64,000 nt of DNA from Halobacteriales archaeon. GTDB lineage: Archaea > Halobacteriota > Halobacteria > Halorutilales > JAHENH01. This document shows positions 44,467 through 54,529 of the stretch, one piece after another. The position numbers and the translations under genes were made by a program. Within the stretch, counting starts at the first letter, position 1. Each line of letters begins with the position of its first letter. A model generated the notes under the pieces. That model did not search any database. It saw only the letters and a program-made list of their open reading frames with translations, and was not told where the DNA came from. The stretch spans positions 15,449 through 79,448 of the forward strand of contig JAHENH010000100.1 in assembly GCA_018609935.1 (NCBI GenBank), in the 5' to 3' direction.

Positions 44467-45789
44467 TTGGTAAAAATATCTAGACAACTTAGAAAACTCC
44501 TTGAAGATACTGAAATACTTTTACATTTATCTGCTCTTTTTTTAGTTTCATTAGTTATTATTATAGCTTCTGAGATATCGAATCTTAGTTTTTTTCCAAT
44601 CCTTCTTTTTCCCCCAATAGCATCAGCAGCTTTTATAGTCTCTTATGATCCTGAAAGTGAGTTTTCAAACCCTAAAAACATAATATTTGGATTGACATTA
44701 GGAGCACTATCTGGATGGATATCACTAGAAATATTAGGTTTTGAAGTTCCAGCATATATACTATCTATATTTCTTTCAGGAATTCTAACTTGGATTTCAT
44801 CGACAGAAAACCCTAGCGCATATTCAGCTGCGGTTTTAGCTATATTTTCAAGAGAATCAATACTCTATGTTATAGCTATCTTCCTATCTTCGGTGCTTCT
44901 TGGTTTTGTTTCTTATATATGGAGAAAGTTCTATGAAGGAAGAGCTAATTACCTATATGAATCAACTAAAGAAGAGTGCATACTGTCACCATATAGTCCT
45001 ATCTATACAGATATTGCTGGACATATTGCTAAAAAACATGGTAAAGGAGGTGAGGTAGTTATATTGGAATCAGGTGAAGTATCAAAGGAAAAAATAAAAG
45101 AAATAGAAAAAACTGCAAAAGATCTTGAAGAAAAATTCAAGATAAGGACAGAAATATCTATAATAGAAGAAAAAACACCTAAATCAGTCTTAGATGTAGC
45201 GGAAAGATATTCATGTGATAGTATAATATCCCCATGGAAAGACATGGAATCCACCCAAAAACTATTTGGGGGAAAATGTGACGTTTTAGCGATACATGGA
45301 CTTGATAAAACAAAAAATAGAAGATGGGAGGACTCTCTGGTACCAGTAAGAGAAGAAAACGAACTATCTCACCTAATGGTCGAAATAGCCTCCAGGATTA
45401 CAGATACAGTAGGAGTTTTGAAGATAATAGATAACTCGAAAGAATTAAGAAAAGCTGAAAAAGAACTAGAAGAACTAATAGACGGATTTCAAGGTAACTT
45501 TGAAACTAGAGTAAGAAAAAAAACAGACACTATTGAAAAATCTATAAAAAAATTATCTAAAGGATATGATATACTAATAATAGGGGCCTCTACAGACAGA
45601 ACAACAGTGTCAAGAATTATATCTACTCCTCTTATGAATAAATTAATAGAAGAAATGGATATACCCATAATTATAGTTCACAGCGCAAAAGCTTCTAGAC
45701 CTAGTATTATACCTACACCAAAAAAGATTAGAACCATCTTTAGAAGAAAAAAACAGAAACCATCCAAAAAAGAAAAACATAATATATAG
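44467..45789 (+). CDS. HPP-family membrane protein with universal-stress-protein domains
   Basis: Two-part protein of 440 aa. Residues about 18-170 form an HPP-type membrane domain of five or six helices, with the FPPIASAAF form of the family motif near residue 50 and an ENPSAYSAAVLA segment. The rest is soluble with two alpha/beta units: one around VVILESGEVSKEKIKEIEKTAK to VAERYSCDSIISPW, and one ending YDILIIGASTDRTTVSRI and IPIIIVHSAK, typical of UspA-like nucleotide-binding folds. Haloarchaeal proteins share this layout; the transported or sensed molecule is unknown (HPP proteins have been linked with nitrite transport in chloroplasts and cyanobacteria). It starts at TTG. Confidence 0.82.
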   Translation: MVKISRQLRKLLEDTEILLHLSALFLVSLVIIIASEISNLSFFPILLFPPIASAAFIVSYDPESEFSNPKNIIFGLTLGALSGWISLEILGFEVPAYILSIFLSGILTWISSTENPSAYSAAVLAIFSRESILYVIAIFLSSVLLGFVSYIWRKFYEGRANYLYESTKEECILSPYSPIYTDIAGHIAKKHGKGGEVVILESGEVSKEKIKEIEKTAKDLEEKFKIRTEISIIEEKTPKSVLDVAERYSCDSIISPWKDMESTQKLFGGKCDVLAIHGLDKTKNRRWEDSLVPVREENELSHLMVEIASRITDTVGVLKIIDNSKELRKAEKELEELIDGFQGNFETRVRKKTDTIEKSIKKLSKGYDILIIGASTDRTTVSRIISTPLMNKLIEEMDIPIIIVHSAKASRPSIIPTPKKIRTIFRRKKQKPSKKEKHNI

Positions 45790-45975
45790 ATATATCCAAA
45801 CAACCCCCTCTATCTTATACTTTATAGAATACAGAATCAGCTATAGAGTAACTATGAAGAAAGAAACCTATATATTTCAAAATTAGTTAATATACTTTCT
45901 TATTTCTCTATAGATTATTATTATCCATTAAAGATGAATTAGTTTTATTGGGTTGACTTACTATTCCAGTCAATA

Positions 45976-47016
45976 ATGGATGGATATCTAGCACTAGAAG
46001 GAGAAAGAATAGTTGAAGCTAGGGGGATGGTGTCTGGAAAGACACATGGAGAATTAGTATTTACAACGGCATATACAGGATATGAAGAAAGCCTAACGGA
46101 CCCCTCATATGAAAAACAGGTACTTGTATTTTCATATCCTCTCATTGGTAATTATGGTGTCAGAGAGGAACGTTTCGAAAGTGAGAGAGTGCATCCAACA
46201 GCAGTAATAGCAAGAGAACTAACGGAAGATATAACAAAATGGTTATCTGAACAAGAAGTACCCGCAATAGACCATATAGACACAAGAGAACTAGTTCTGA
46301 GGATAAGAGATGAAGGAGCTATGAAGTGTGGAATTGCTGTAGGAGATGTATCACATGATGATGCATTAGAACAATTAGATAAATGCAGACATATGAGCGA
46401 ACATAAAAACATAGGAAAAGAAGTGAGTATAGAAAAACCTAAAATATATAATAAAAATGGTAATGGGCCAGAAATAGCTCTAATTGATTGTGGAGCGAAA
46501 GGCTCTATAATTGATTCCTTAATACAAAGAGGTTCAGTAGTTCATCTCCTCCCCTATGATACATCTAGGTCAGAGATAAGAGAAATAAAACCAGATATAC
46601 TTTTCATATCTAATGGCCCGGGAGACCCGGCTAACTTTGTAGAAACAGAAAACTTAATAGATGAACTAGCAGGAGACATCCCAATAGCAGGTATATGTCT
46701 TGGACAACAAATAGTAGCGAGAGCTCTAGGTGGAAAAACAGAAAAAATGAGGTTTGGACATAGAGGTGCTAACCAGCCAGTAAAAGACCTTAGAACAGAT
46801 AAAGTATTTATGACAACACAAAACCATGGATATATGGTTTCAGATCCCGGATCCCTAAAACTAACCCAAAAAAATGTAAACGATGACACATCAGAAGGAC
46901 TAGACAGCAGGAAACTCAATATAATAACAAGACAGTACCACCCAGAAGCCCATCCAGGACCAAGAGACACTCTAAGCTTCTTTGATGACGTCGTAGACCT
47001 AGCAAAAAACAAGTGA
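45976..47016 (+). CDS. carA: Carbamoyl-phosphate synthase small subunit
   Basis: Glutaminase subunit supplying ammonia to CarB for carbamoyl phosphate (arginine and pyrimidine synthesis). In 346 aa: the N-terminal swap domain GYLALEGERIVEARGMVSG and GEVVFTTAYTGYEE-like ELVFTTAYTGYEESLTDPSY, and the class I amidotransferase domain with the nucleophile in GICLGQQIVARALGG, QNHGYMV, and His-Glu in QYHPEAHPGPRD. The catalytic triad is intact. carB lies 1.9 kb away on the opposite strand beside purF, so the two subunits are not in one operon. The TGA stop is the first part of tgaactacccc, the outer edge of a TnpB-element right end. Confidence 0.96.
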   Translation: MDGYLALEGERIVEARGMVSGKTHGELVFTTAYTGYEESLTDPSYEKQVLVFSYPLIGNYGVREERFESERVHPTAVIARELTEDITKWLSEQEVPAIDHIDTRELVLRIRDEGAMKCGIAVGDVSHDDALEQLDKCRHMSEHKNIGKEVSIEKPKIYNKNGNGPEIALIDCGAKGSIIDSLIQRGSVVHLLPYDTSRSEIREIKPDILFISNGPGDPANFVETENLIDELAGDIPIAGICLGQQIVARALGGKTEKMRFGHRGANQPVKDLRTDKVFMTTQNHGYMVSDPGSLKLTQKNVNDDTSEGLDSRKLNIITRQYHPEAHPGPRDTLSFFDDVVDLAKNK

Positions 47017-47430
47017 ACTACCCCTACCTAACTCACTTTGTTCATGATGGAGGAGCTTCCCTGTTCAACCACCAAGCTTAGAGAAACAAAAATCTCCCCA
47101 GAGGTCTTTGGTGTCCAAAAGGCTTAACTTCCGACATGCCCTGCCCTATAAGATCTATTGCTCTATTCAAGATATTTATAGAGGCGTTTAAGTCACGGTC
47201 TGCCTCCAAACCACGCATTCCACATTTGTGGGTTCTTTCCGATAGAGGTTTCTCCCCTTTGTTATCACAGTTTGGGTTTGAACAGTTCTTAGTGGTGTTT
47301 TTTGGATTTATCTCTATTATTTGCTTGCCAGCTTGTAAATGCATTTGTAAACAAGCATAGAGATAAATTCATTCCAACAATCAGAGATTTAAGGAAGGAA
47401 ACTTACCGCTCCCCATACAAACCCACATAA
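47014..47430 (-). mobile_element. Degenerate IS1341/TnpB element adjoining carA
   Basis: Minus-strand element remnant of about 400 bases. The outer right end gtgaactacccctacctaac abuts carA and supplies its stop; a hairpin-rich segment follows (gatggaggagcttccc), then the 3' end of tnpB. Flanking string ccccatacaaaccc near 47410 recurs at 44385, marking the other side. Confidence 0.65.
47078..47344 (-). pseudogene. tnpB: TnpB (IS605 OrfB/IS1341) C-terminal fragment
   Basis: An 88-codon minus-strand remnant carrying the TnpB zinc finger and last RuvC motif: NTTKNCSNPNCDNKGEKPL, then HKCGMRGLEADRDLNASINIL. The usual form is CxxCG..(x)n..CxxCG with ADxNAAxNI; here the third and fourth Cys are reduced to CGM (the final Cys is Met-Arg) and the RuvC-III Asp stays within DRDLNAS. 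About 300 N-terminal residues are missing, so it cannot be a working nuclease. It shows that this gap, and by analogy the other gaps with the same edges, came from TnpB elements. Confidence 0.85.
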
Positions 47431-47496
47431 GCTAAACAACAATCTATTTTATTATATCTAAAAAATATCTAAAAAGCTATATATAAGAAAAGATAT

Positions 47497-48876
47497 CTAA
47501 GCTTCAGTTATTTCACTTACTTCTTCTCTCATTTCTTCTCCTTCTATATCTATAGGATATTTTTCTGAAACACAACCCGTACATAGGTTGTCTAGGGACA
47601 TAGATAGAGCTTCAGATATTTCATCTAGGCTAAGATATTCTAGGGAATCCGCTCCAACATGCTGTTCTATATCTTCTAGGGATCTGTCACTGGCTATGAG
47701 TTCATCTCGTGTCTTCATATCTATACCTAGATAGCATGGGGCACGTATTGGTGGAGATCCTATACGCAGATGAACTTCTTTAGCTCCACTTTCTCTGAGG
47801 AGTTTAACAAGTTGTTTAGAAGTATTTCCTCTAACTACTGAATCATCGATTAATGTGACGCTTTTTCCGTCTACTCTAGATTTTATAGTATTAAGCTTCA
47901 TCCGTACTGCTTCTTCTCTTCCATCAGGCATTATGAATGTTCTTCCAACATATCTGTTTTTCATTAACGCTTCCGCGTAATCTATTCCACTTGCTTCTGC
48001 GTATCCAGCAGCAAATGAACGGCCAGAGTCAGGTACAGGAGAAACAACATCTGTGTCAACCCCATATTTTTCATATAATAATCTTCCAAGTTTCTGTCTA
48101 ACATCATATACTAATCTATCATCTATTTCGGAATCAGGTCTAGCGAAATAAACATATTCGAAAAAACAATGCGCATGTCTATCTTGAGATAAAGTATAGC
48201 TTGAGAACCCATCCTCATCGAGTATTATCATTTCTCCAGGTTTTATATCCCTAACTTTTTCACCACCTAGAGTATCTATGGCTACAGACTCACTGGCAAC
48301 TATATGTCCATTATCTAGTCTACCTATACATAAAGGACGAATCCCTAACGGATCTCGTATAGCAATTACTGTTTCATTATACATTAAAACCAGAGAGTAT
48401 GCTCCTCTAATTCTATCTAAGGTTTTTTCAATAGATTCTGAAAGACTGGAATCTATAAGGTTTCGTGCTAGTTCATGTACTATTACTTCTGAATCACTAG
48501 ATGTAGTAAATGCATGGCCTAGTTCTTCTAGGTTTTCTCTTATTTTTTCGCTATTAACAAGCTGTCCATTATGAGCTAACGCTAGAGAACCTTGTTTTGA
48601 GGTGACAGTAAAAGGATGATATGCATCAGTAGAATCACTAGTATCATAGCGTACATGTCCTATACCTGCCCCTCCTCTTAGAGATTCTAGGTCACTCCTT
48701 TCAAAGATATCAGATACTAGCCCAGGACCTTTTTTAGAGTGTTGTCTAAAACCATCGTATGTAGTTATACCAGCCCCTTCCTGGCCTCTATGCTGTAATG
48801 CATATAGAGCTCTATAAACTGAAAAGGCAGCATCTTCATCAGTTCTAACACCAACTACCCCACATTTTTCATCCAT
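47497..48876 (-). CDS. purF: Amidophosphoribosyltransferase
   Basis: First step of purine synthesis (PRPP to phosphoribosylamine). I start at the ATG giving MDEKCGVVGV, which overlaps the carB stop as TAATG; an upstream GTG would add three residues. The nucleophile Cys follows a four-residue propeptide, as in B. subtilis-type enzymes. Also seen: ALQHRGQEGAGI, GIGHVRYDT, the PRPP loop VTLIDDSVVRGNTSKQLV, and four likely 4Fe-4S cysteines (HCFFEYVYFARP, PCYLGID, LCTGCVSEKYP). So it is the iron-sulfur type. It is translationally coupled to carB, joining purine and pyrimidine entry steps in one transcript. Confidence 0.95.
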   Translation of the reverse strand: MDEKCGVVGVRTDEDAAFSVYRALYALQHRGQEGAGITTYDGFRQHSKKGPGLVSDIFERSDLESLRGGAGIGHVRYDTSDSTDAYHPFTVTSKQGSLALAHNGQLVNSEKIRENLEELGHAFTTSSDSEVIVHELARNLIDSSLSESIEKTLDRIRGAYSLVLMYNETVIAIRDPLGIRPLCIGRLDNGHIVASESVAIDTLGGEKVRDIKPGEMIILDEDGFSSYTLSQDRHAHCFFEYVYFARPDSEIDDRLVYDVRQKLGRLLYEKYGVDTDVVSPVPDSGRSFAAGYAEASGIDYAEALMKNRYVGRTFIMPDGREEAVRMKLNTIKSRVDGKSVTLIDDSVVRGNTSKQLVKLLRESGAKEVHLRIGSPPIRAPCYLGIDMKTRDELIASDRSLEDIEQHVGADSLEYLSLDEISEALSMSLDNLCTGCVSEKYPIDIEGEEMREEVSEITEA

Positions 48877-51800
48877 TATCCCCACCGTTGTTTAGTTTTA
48901 GGTCGGTCATCTATAGGGACTACTTCAAGATCTCTTCCACTTTCACGATCTCTAAGACTTTCCAATACCGCGTTAGCACTTGCTTCAGTGGAAAAATAAG
49001 ATATACCTTCTTCAACAGCACATTGTAGAACCTCTAAGTTTCTTGAAAAAACTATATCAACTTCACCATTACGTATAGCTTGTATAGGATTATCAAAATC
49101 TATGATATCATAATAGTTTTCTAGTCCTTCCACATCAAGATCTACTATAGCAACACCATTTTCAGGTAGAGGACGATTTATCGCCTGCTGGGCTTTCTCA
49201 TATGCTTTCCCAAAAGAAGACGCAGTACCCATAACTTCACCCGTAGATTTCATTTCAGGGGCCAATCTAGGATCACTATTAGGTAGGCGGTCAAAAGGTA
49301 AAACTACTTCTTTTATACTTGTTTTTTCAGGTATTTGTTCTTCAACATCTATTTCATCTAAAGAGACACCAGCCATAACTTTAGCTGCTATCTTAGCTAT
49401 AGGAACATCTGTTGCTTTACTTACAAATGGTACAGTACGAGAAGATCTAGGGTTTGCCTCCAACATATATATTTTACCATCCTTTACAGCTAACTGAACA
49501 TTAAGCAACCCAACAGAATTTAATGCCTTTGCTGTCTTTTCTGTAACCTCTCTTACACGACGCATAGTATCCTCATCAAGAGACCTAGGAGGTATAACAC
49601 AGGCAGAATCCCCAGAATGTACACCAGCACTTTCTACATGTTCCATTATTCCACCCATCAATATTTGTTCACCATCAGACACAGCATCTACATCAAGTTC
49701 CACTGCATTTTCAATAAATTCATCAACTAAAACAGGCTGGTCAGGGCTTACCTTAGCAGCTTCTTCGATATATGTTAAAAGTTCATCTTCATTTTCTACT
49801 ACCTCCATAGCTCTACCACCTAAAACATAACTTGGACGAACCAATACTGGATATCCAATTTCTTCAGCTAACGATATAGCCTCTTCTTTACTTGCTGCAG
49901 CCCCACCATCAGGTTGTTCTATACCTAACCCCTCCATTAATTCATTAAAACGATCTCTGTTTTCAGCTAGATCAATAGAATCAACCGATGTACCAAGTAT
50001 TTCACAGTCTAGATTCCTTCTCTTTATTTCTTCTTCTAAGGGACGAGCCACATCCACAGATGTCTGTCCACCAAACTGCACCATAACTCCATCAGCATTC
50101 GTAGATCCTATTATGTCAGCTATTTCTTCTGCAGTTATAGGCTCAAAGAACAAACCATCGGATGTATCATAGTCTGTTGAAACAGTTTCAGGATTGTTAT
50201 TTACCACATATGCATCTATACCAAGCTCTTTTAACGCACGAACAGCATGTACAGTACAATAATCAAACTCTATCCCTTGACCAATACGTATTGGACCTCC
50301 ACCAACTATGACTACACTCTCGTTTTCTCTTGAAACCTGTATCTCATCACTATATATATTTGAAGACTCTCTTGCTGAATAATAATATGGAGTAGATGCA
50401 GCGAACTCTCCAGCACAAGTATCTACTTGTTTATATGTTCGTTTTGGAGTTCTTTCTTCTATTTCATCTATATCTTTATTGTTGCCCAATTCAGTGATTT
50501 CTTTGTTTGTAAATCCCATTTCAGCTGGAGTTACAAAATCACCATTTTGAGGTGCTTCAGAGGCTTCCGCTATCTTTTTATATCGTTCAAGATACCATGT
50601 ATGTATACCTGCTAGATCGGATACTTCATCAACAGAATACCCCCTAGTAAAAGCTTCTAGTATAGCATATGAACGATCAGGAGTTGGAGTCTCAAGATAC
50701 GACTTCTTCAACTCACTATCTTCTAATTTTTCTAAGTCTACTTTAGGATTATAATCAGAAGAACGAAGAGCCTTAAGTAGAGACTCCTGGAAAGTACGTC
50801 CAATAGCCATGGCTTCACCTGTAGACTTCATCGCTGTAGTAAGTTCGAACTTAACTTCACGGAATTTATCTTTAGGCCAACGAGGGATTTTAGTGACTAT
50901 ATAGTCTATTGCAGGTTCAAAGGCTGCAGTAGTCTCACCAGTAATTTCGTTTTCTATTTCATCTAATCTTTTACCTAGAGAAATCTTAGCAGCAACCCTA
51001 GCTATAGGGTATCCTGTCGCCTTCGAAGCAAGAGCAGAAGAACGTGACACTCTAGGGTTAACCTCAACTATCATATATTCACCACTTGGTGTTCCATCAT
51101 CATGCCATGCGAACTGTATATTACATCCTCCCTCAACCCCGAGCTCTCTTATTATATCCAGTGCAGCAGATCTCATCTCTTGGTGAGCGTCATCAGGTAT
51201 TATCTGGCTTGGAGTAACAACAGTTGACTCACCTGTATGTATACCCATTGGGTCGATATTTTCCATATTACATACAATTATAGTTGAATCATCACCGTCA
51301 CGCATCACCTCATATTCTAGTTCTATCCATCCAACAATAGACTGGGTTATCTGTACCTCATTATTCCTAGAGAGATGAATACCTTTACGAACTCTTTCTT
51401 TTAGTTCATCTATATTATCAATTACTCCACTCCCACTACCACCTAGAGTGTATGCTGTACGCATAATAACTGGGAGACCTCCTACAGCTTCAACTGCATC
51501 TTCTACTTCATCTACACTCTGTACAGTTTCAGAGATAGGTACAGGCTGATCGATAGACACCATCCGCTCCCTGAAACTTTCCCTATCTTCAGTAGCATAG
51601 ATTGTTTCTATAGGAGTTCCCATAAGTTCAACTCCATATTCATCTAATATTCCTTGCTCCGCTAGCTCTGCAGTTACATTCAGACCTGTCTGTCCCCCAA
51701 GACCTGCTATTATACCATCAGGGTCTTCCTTTTTTATTATTTCAGTTATTATTTCAGGAGTTATCGGCTCTATATAGACTTCGTCCGCAGTCTCAGGATC

Positions 51801-51959
51801 TGTCATTATAGTTGCAGGGTTAGAGTTTACAAGAACAACTCTAGCTCCCTCCTCCCTTAGAGCCCTACACGCTTGGGTTCCAGAGTAATCAAACTCAGCT
51901 GCCTGTCCTATCTGTATAGGGCCACTCCCTATAAGAAGGACAGTTGGACCATTGTTCAT
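48876..51959 (-). CDS. carB: Carbamoyl-phosphate synthase large subunit
   Basis: Two ATP-grasp halves making carbamoyl phosphate from bicarbonate, ATP and ammonia. In 1027 aa: first half with LLIGSGPIQIGQAAEFDYSG, GLGGQTGLNVTAELAE and VEVNPRVSRSSALASKATGYPIA; second half with VVGGGPIRIGQGIEFDYCTVHA, VQFGGQTSVDVARPLE and LEANPRSSRTVPFVSKATDVPIA. A short C-terminal domain (to about residue 1027) is regulatory-like but shorter than the E. coli 1073-aa protein. A wholly conserved catalytic set is seen. The stop overlaps the purF start. The upstream gap before pyrG is non-coding. Confidence 0.97.
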   Translation of the reverse strand: MNNGPTVLLIGSGPIQIGQAAEFDYSGTQACRALREEGARVVLVNSNPATIMTDPETADEVYIEPITPEIITEIIKKEDPDGIIAGLGGQTGLNVTAELAEQGILDEYGVELMGTPIETIYATEDRESFRERMVSIDQPVPISETVQSVDEVEDAVEAVGGLPVIMRTAYTLGGSGSGVIDNIDELKERVRKGIHLSRNNEVQITQSIVGWIELEYEVMRDGDDSTIIVCNMENIDPMGIHTGESTVVTPSQIIPDDAHQEMRSAALDIIRELGVEGGCNIQFAWHDDGTPSGEYMIVEVNPRVSRSSALASKATGYPIARVAAKISLGKRLDEIENEITGETTAAFEPAIDYIVTKIPRWPKDKFREVKFELTTAMKSTGEAMAIGRTFQESLLKALRSSDYNPKVDLEKLEDSELKKSYLETPTPDRSYAILEAFTRGYSVDEVSDLAGIHTWYLERYKKIAEASEAPQNGDFVTPAEMGFTNKEITELGNNKDIDEIEERTPKRTYKQVDTCAGEFAASTPYYYSARESSNIYSDEIQVSRENESVVIVGGGPIRIGQGIEFDYCTVHAVRALKELGIDAYVVNNNPETVSTDYDTSDGLFFEPITAEEIADIIGSTNADGVMVQFGGQTSVDVARPLEEEIKRRNLDCEILGTSVDSIDLAENRDRFNELMEGLGIEQPDGGAAASKEEAISLAEEIGYPVLVRPSYVLGGRAMEVVENEDELLTYIEEAAKVSPDQPVLVDEFIENAVELDVDAVSDGEQILMGGIMEHVESAGVHSGDSACVIPPRSLDEDTMRRVREVTEKTAKALNSVGLLNVQLAVKDGKIYMLEANPRSSRTVPFVSKATDVPIAKIAAKVMAGVSLDEIDVEEQIPEKTSIKEVVLPFDRLPNSDPRLAPEMKSTGEVMGTASSFGKAYEKAQQAINRPLPENGVAIVDLDVEGLENYYDIIDFDNPIQAIRNGEVDIVFSRNLEVLQCAVEEGISYFSTEASANAVLESLRDRESGRDLEVVPIDDRPKTKQRWG

Positions 51960-52325
51960 CTGTTGTCCGTCTATCTTCCGACAAGATAAGTCTCACGGAA
52001 CAAGATAACAAAAAAAATAAATAGATCGAACAAAAACCCTAAGCCTTCACCTAATTCAGCCTACAAATAAATCAAAACTAACCAACTCAAATAAATACAA
52101 TCTGACACCCCCACTATAAACCACAAAGTCTTACAAGCTTCCAATATAGTTATGAAAGAACCACCTACAAAAATTCACCAAAAATAGCATAAATACAAAA
52201 GAAGATAAAGTATATATTTTTTATTTTACTGGGATAAATACCGATATAGACTAAAAAATATATAGGACAGAAAGATATGGAGAATAAAATCAGAATTGTT
52301 TTTGAAAAAGACCCGTTTTTCTAGC
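51960..52325. other. Divergent intergenic region carB-pyrG
   Basis: About 365 bases between divergent genes. The left half is strikingly A/C-rich on the plus strand (aatctgacacccccactata); the right half is AT-rich and likely holds the pyrG promoter. I see no gene or clear repeat. Confidence 0.5.
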
Positions 52326-53879
52326 ATGCCCAAATTTATTTTTGTAACTGGAGGTGTTATGTCCGGTTTAGGGAAAGGAACTATAGCAGCCTCAACTGGA
52401 CGTCTCCTAAAAAATTCTGGAGTGGAAGTCACTGCTGTCAAGATAGATCCATATCTAAATGTTGACGCAGGAACTATGAGCCCATATGAACATGGAGAAG
52501 TTTTTGTATTAAAGGATGGTGCTGAAGTTGACTTAGATCTCGGTAACTATGAACGTTTTTTGGATGTTGAACTAGATTCTGACCACAATATAACTACTGG
52601 AAAAGTATATAGAGAAGTAATAGAGAGTGAAAGACAAGGAAAATACCTAGGGAAAACAGTACAGATAATACCACATATAACAGACGAAATAAAAAGGAGA
52701 GTTGAAAAAGCAGCAGATGGGTCCGAAGTATGTATCGCAGAACTAGGGGGTACTGTTGGAGATATAGAAGGAATGCCATTTTTTGAAGCTCTAAGACAGT
52801 TTAGAGATGAGGTAGATTCCCTGCTAATACATGCCACCCTAATTCCTACTACTGTAAAAGGAGAACAAAAAACAAAGCCAACCCAGCATAGTGTAAAAGA
52901 ACTTAGACAATTAGGTTTAAAACCAGATGTAATAGTAGGAAGATCAGAAAAACCACTAGAAAAAGAAGTAAGAGAAAAAATAAGTCTCTTCTGTGATGTT
53001 CCTTCAAAAGCAGTAGTTAGTGCACCAGACGTAGAAGATGTATATGAAGTACCATTAGTACTCGAAGAAGAAAAAATAGACGACTATATCACATCTAAAC
53101 TAGAAATCGATATAGACCAACACAATACAGAATGGCGAGAAGCAGTAACAAAAAACCCGGAAAAAACAACAAAGGTAGCCCTTGTTGGAAAATACGACTT
53201 CGAAGATGCATACCACTCAGTACATGAGGCACTCAAACATGCTGGAATAGAAAACAAAACCGACATAGAGGTTATATGGATTGACTCCCAGAAACCTAGA
53301 CCTAAAAAAGACAAGCTTAGAAAAGCAGAAGCTATAGTAGTTCCAGGAGGATTCGGAGAGCGAGGAGTGGAAGGAAAAATATCTGCAATAAACTACGCAA
53401 GAAAAAATAACACACCATTTTTAGGGCTTTGTTTTGGTTTTCAAATGTCAATTATAGAATATGCTAGAAACGTAGCCGGACTAGATAGAGCTTATTCCAC
53501 AGAAATAGGAGATGGAAAACATCCAGTTGTAGATCTACTACCAGACCAAGAGAAAAAAGAAGAAATGGGAGGGACAATGCGTCTTGGAGATAAAAAAACT
53601 AAAATAAAGAAAGGAACACTAGCATACTCACTATATAAACAAAAAGAAATAAACGAAAGACACAGACACAGATACGAAGTTAATCCAAAATACGTGGATA
53701 CATTAAAAAATGAAGGATTAGTTTTTTCGGGAAAATCTAAAGAAGGTCTCGTAGAAATATTAGAACTCCCAAACCATCCATTTTTCCTAGCAACACAATT
53801 CCATCCTGAATTCAGATCTAGACCCACAAGTCCAAGCTCTCCATTTGTTGGTTTTATAGAAAAAGCAATAGAAAAATAA
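52326..53879 (+). CDS. pyrG: CTP synthase
   Basis: Makes CTP from UTP, ATP and glutamine. I start at the ATG giving [19 protein letters not shown]; an in-frame ATG 30 bases upstream would add a non-conserved decapeptide. Synthase domain: [51 protein letters not shown] segment, [28 protein letters not shown]. Glutaminase domain: [14 protein letters not shown], nucleophile in [18 protein letters not shown], and HPEFRSRP. At 517 aa it is near family length (about 535). It is alone here; a broken tnpB follows 56 bases downstream. Confidence 0.96.
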   Translation: MPKFIFVTGGVMSGLGKGTIAASTGRLLKNSGVEVTAVKIDPYLNVDAGTMSPYEHGEVFVLKDGAEVDLDLGNYERFLDVELDSDHNITTGKVYREVIESERQGKYLGKTVQIIPHITDEIKRRVEKAADGSEVCIAELGGTVGDIEGMPFFEALRQFRDEVDSLLIHATLIPTTVKGEQKTKPTQHSVKELRQLGLKPDVIVGRSEKPLEKEVREKISLFCDVPSKAVVSAPDVEDVYEVPLVLEEEKIDDYITSKLEIDIDQHNTEWREAVTKNPEKTTKVALVGKYDFEDAYHSVHEALKHAGIENKTDIEVIWIDSQKPRPKKDKLRKAEAIVVPGGFGERGVEGKISAINYARKNNTPFLGLCFGFQMSIIEYARNVAGLDRAYSTEIGDGKHPVVDLLPDQEKKEEMGGTMRLGDKKTKIKKGTLAYSLYKQKEINERHRHRYEVNPKYVDTLKNEGLVFSGKSKEGLVEILELPNHPFFLATQFHPEFRSRPTSPSSPFVGFIEKAIEK

Positions 53880-53934
53880 ACTATCTTATCCAAACATAAA
53901 CAAGTTATTCCAAGACAGAAAAAACAAGATACAT

Positions 53935-54357
53935 GACTATATAGATAAAGCCATCCGTAAAATCATTGATTACTGTATCGAAAACCAGATAGAAAAGTCC
54001 TTGTAGGGGATGGTAAAGGATGAAAGCAAAACATAGATTTTGATGATAATACAAATCAGAATTTTGTACAGATACCATTTAATAGATTTAAACAAAAACT
54101 CAAACATAAATTAGAACTCTACAATATAAAGTTTGAATTAGTAGATGAACAATATACATCAAAACACAGCTTTTTTGATGGAGAAGATGTTGAAAAGAAA
54201 AAACAAGATAAGTATTTAGGGAGGCGTATAGAGCGAGGATTGTTTAAGACTGACAATGGTTGGCTAGTTAATGCTGATTTAAACGGAGGTTAAATATTGC
54301 AGAAAAATATTTTGTTGGTATAGATAACCCTGAAATCCTCTTAGAGAGTAAAGTCTA
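53935..54357 (+). pseudogene. tnpB: TnpB (IS605 OrfB) pseudogene, truncated and frameshifted
   Basis: Conceptual translation across lesions gives the C-terminal part of Tnp[63 protein letters not shown] (RuvC-II Glu in the DEQYTSK motif), [25 protein letters not shown] (RuvC-III Asp in NADLNG) and LNIAEKY. Lesions: a one-base shift near 53997, TGA where Trp is expected at 54021-54023, and a one-base loss near 54290. The N-terminal half and the zinc finger between RuvC-II and III are absent or shortened. The right end/structured RNA region follows immediately. Confidence 0.88.
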
Positions 54358-54450
54358 GAGCGCGTTGTGGCTACGCCACAGAGAATAAACCCCACATAGT
54401 GGAATTTTAAAGAAAACTTCTCTAGAAACCCCACACTTTAAAGCAGCAAG
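54326..54450 (+). mobile_element. Right end / omega-RNA-like region of the broken TnpB element
   Basis: Overlaps the end of the tnpB pseudogene and is nearly identical, inverted, to 44064-44187. Hairpins: CTCT-tag-AGAG (54338-54349), TGTGG-ctacg-CCACA (about 54366-54380) and a GTGGGG-type stem near the end. In TnpB elements the 3' end of tnpB plus the right end is transcribed as omega RNA, with the guide taken from the flank; that is inferred here, not seen. Confidence 0.65.
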
Positions 54451-54529
54451 AACTCACTTTCCAATTATATATTTTTTTAACAAAATAGAGAATATAAATA
54501 GAGATAGGAGGTCCGTATTTTTTTATATA

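Noticed and set aside
47078..47344. A functional zinc-finger protein
   Set aside because: The pattern is that of the TnpB C-terminus with most of the protein missing and a damaged second cysteine pair.
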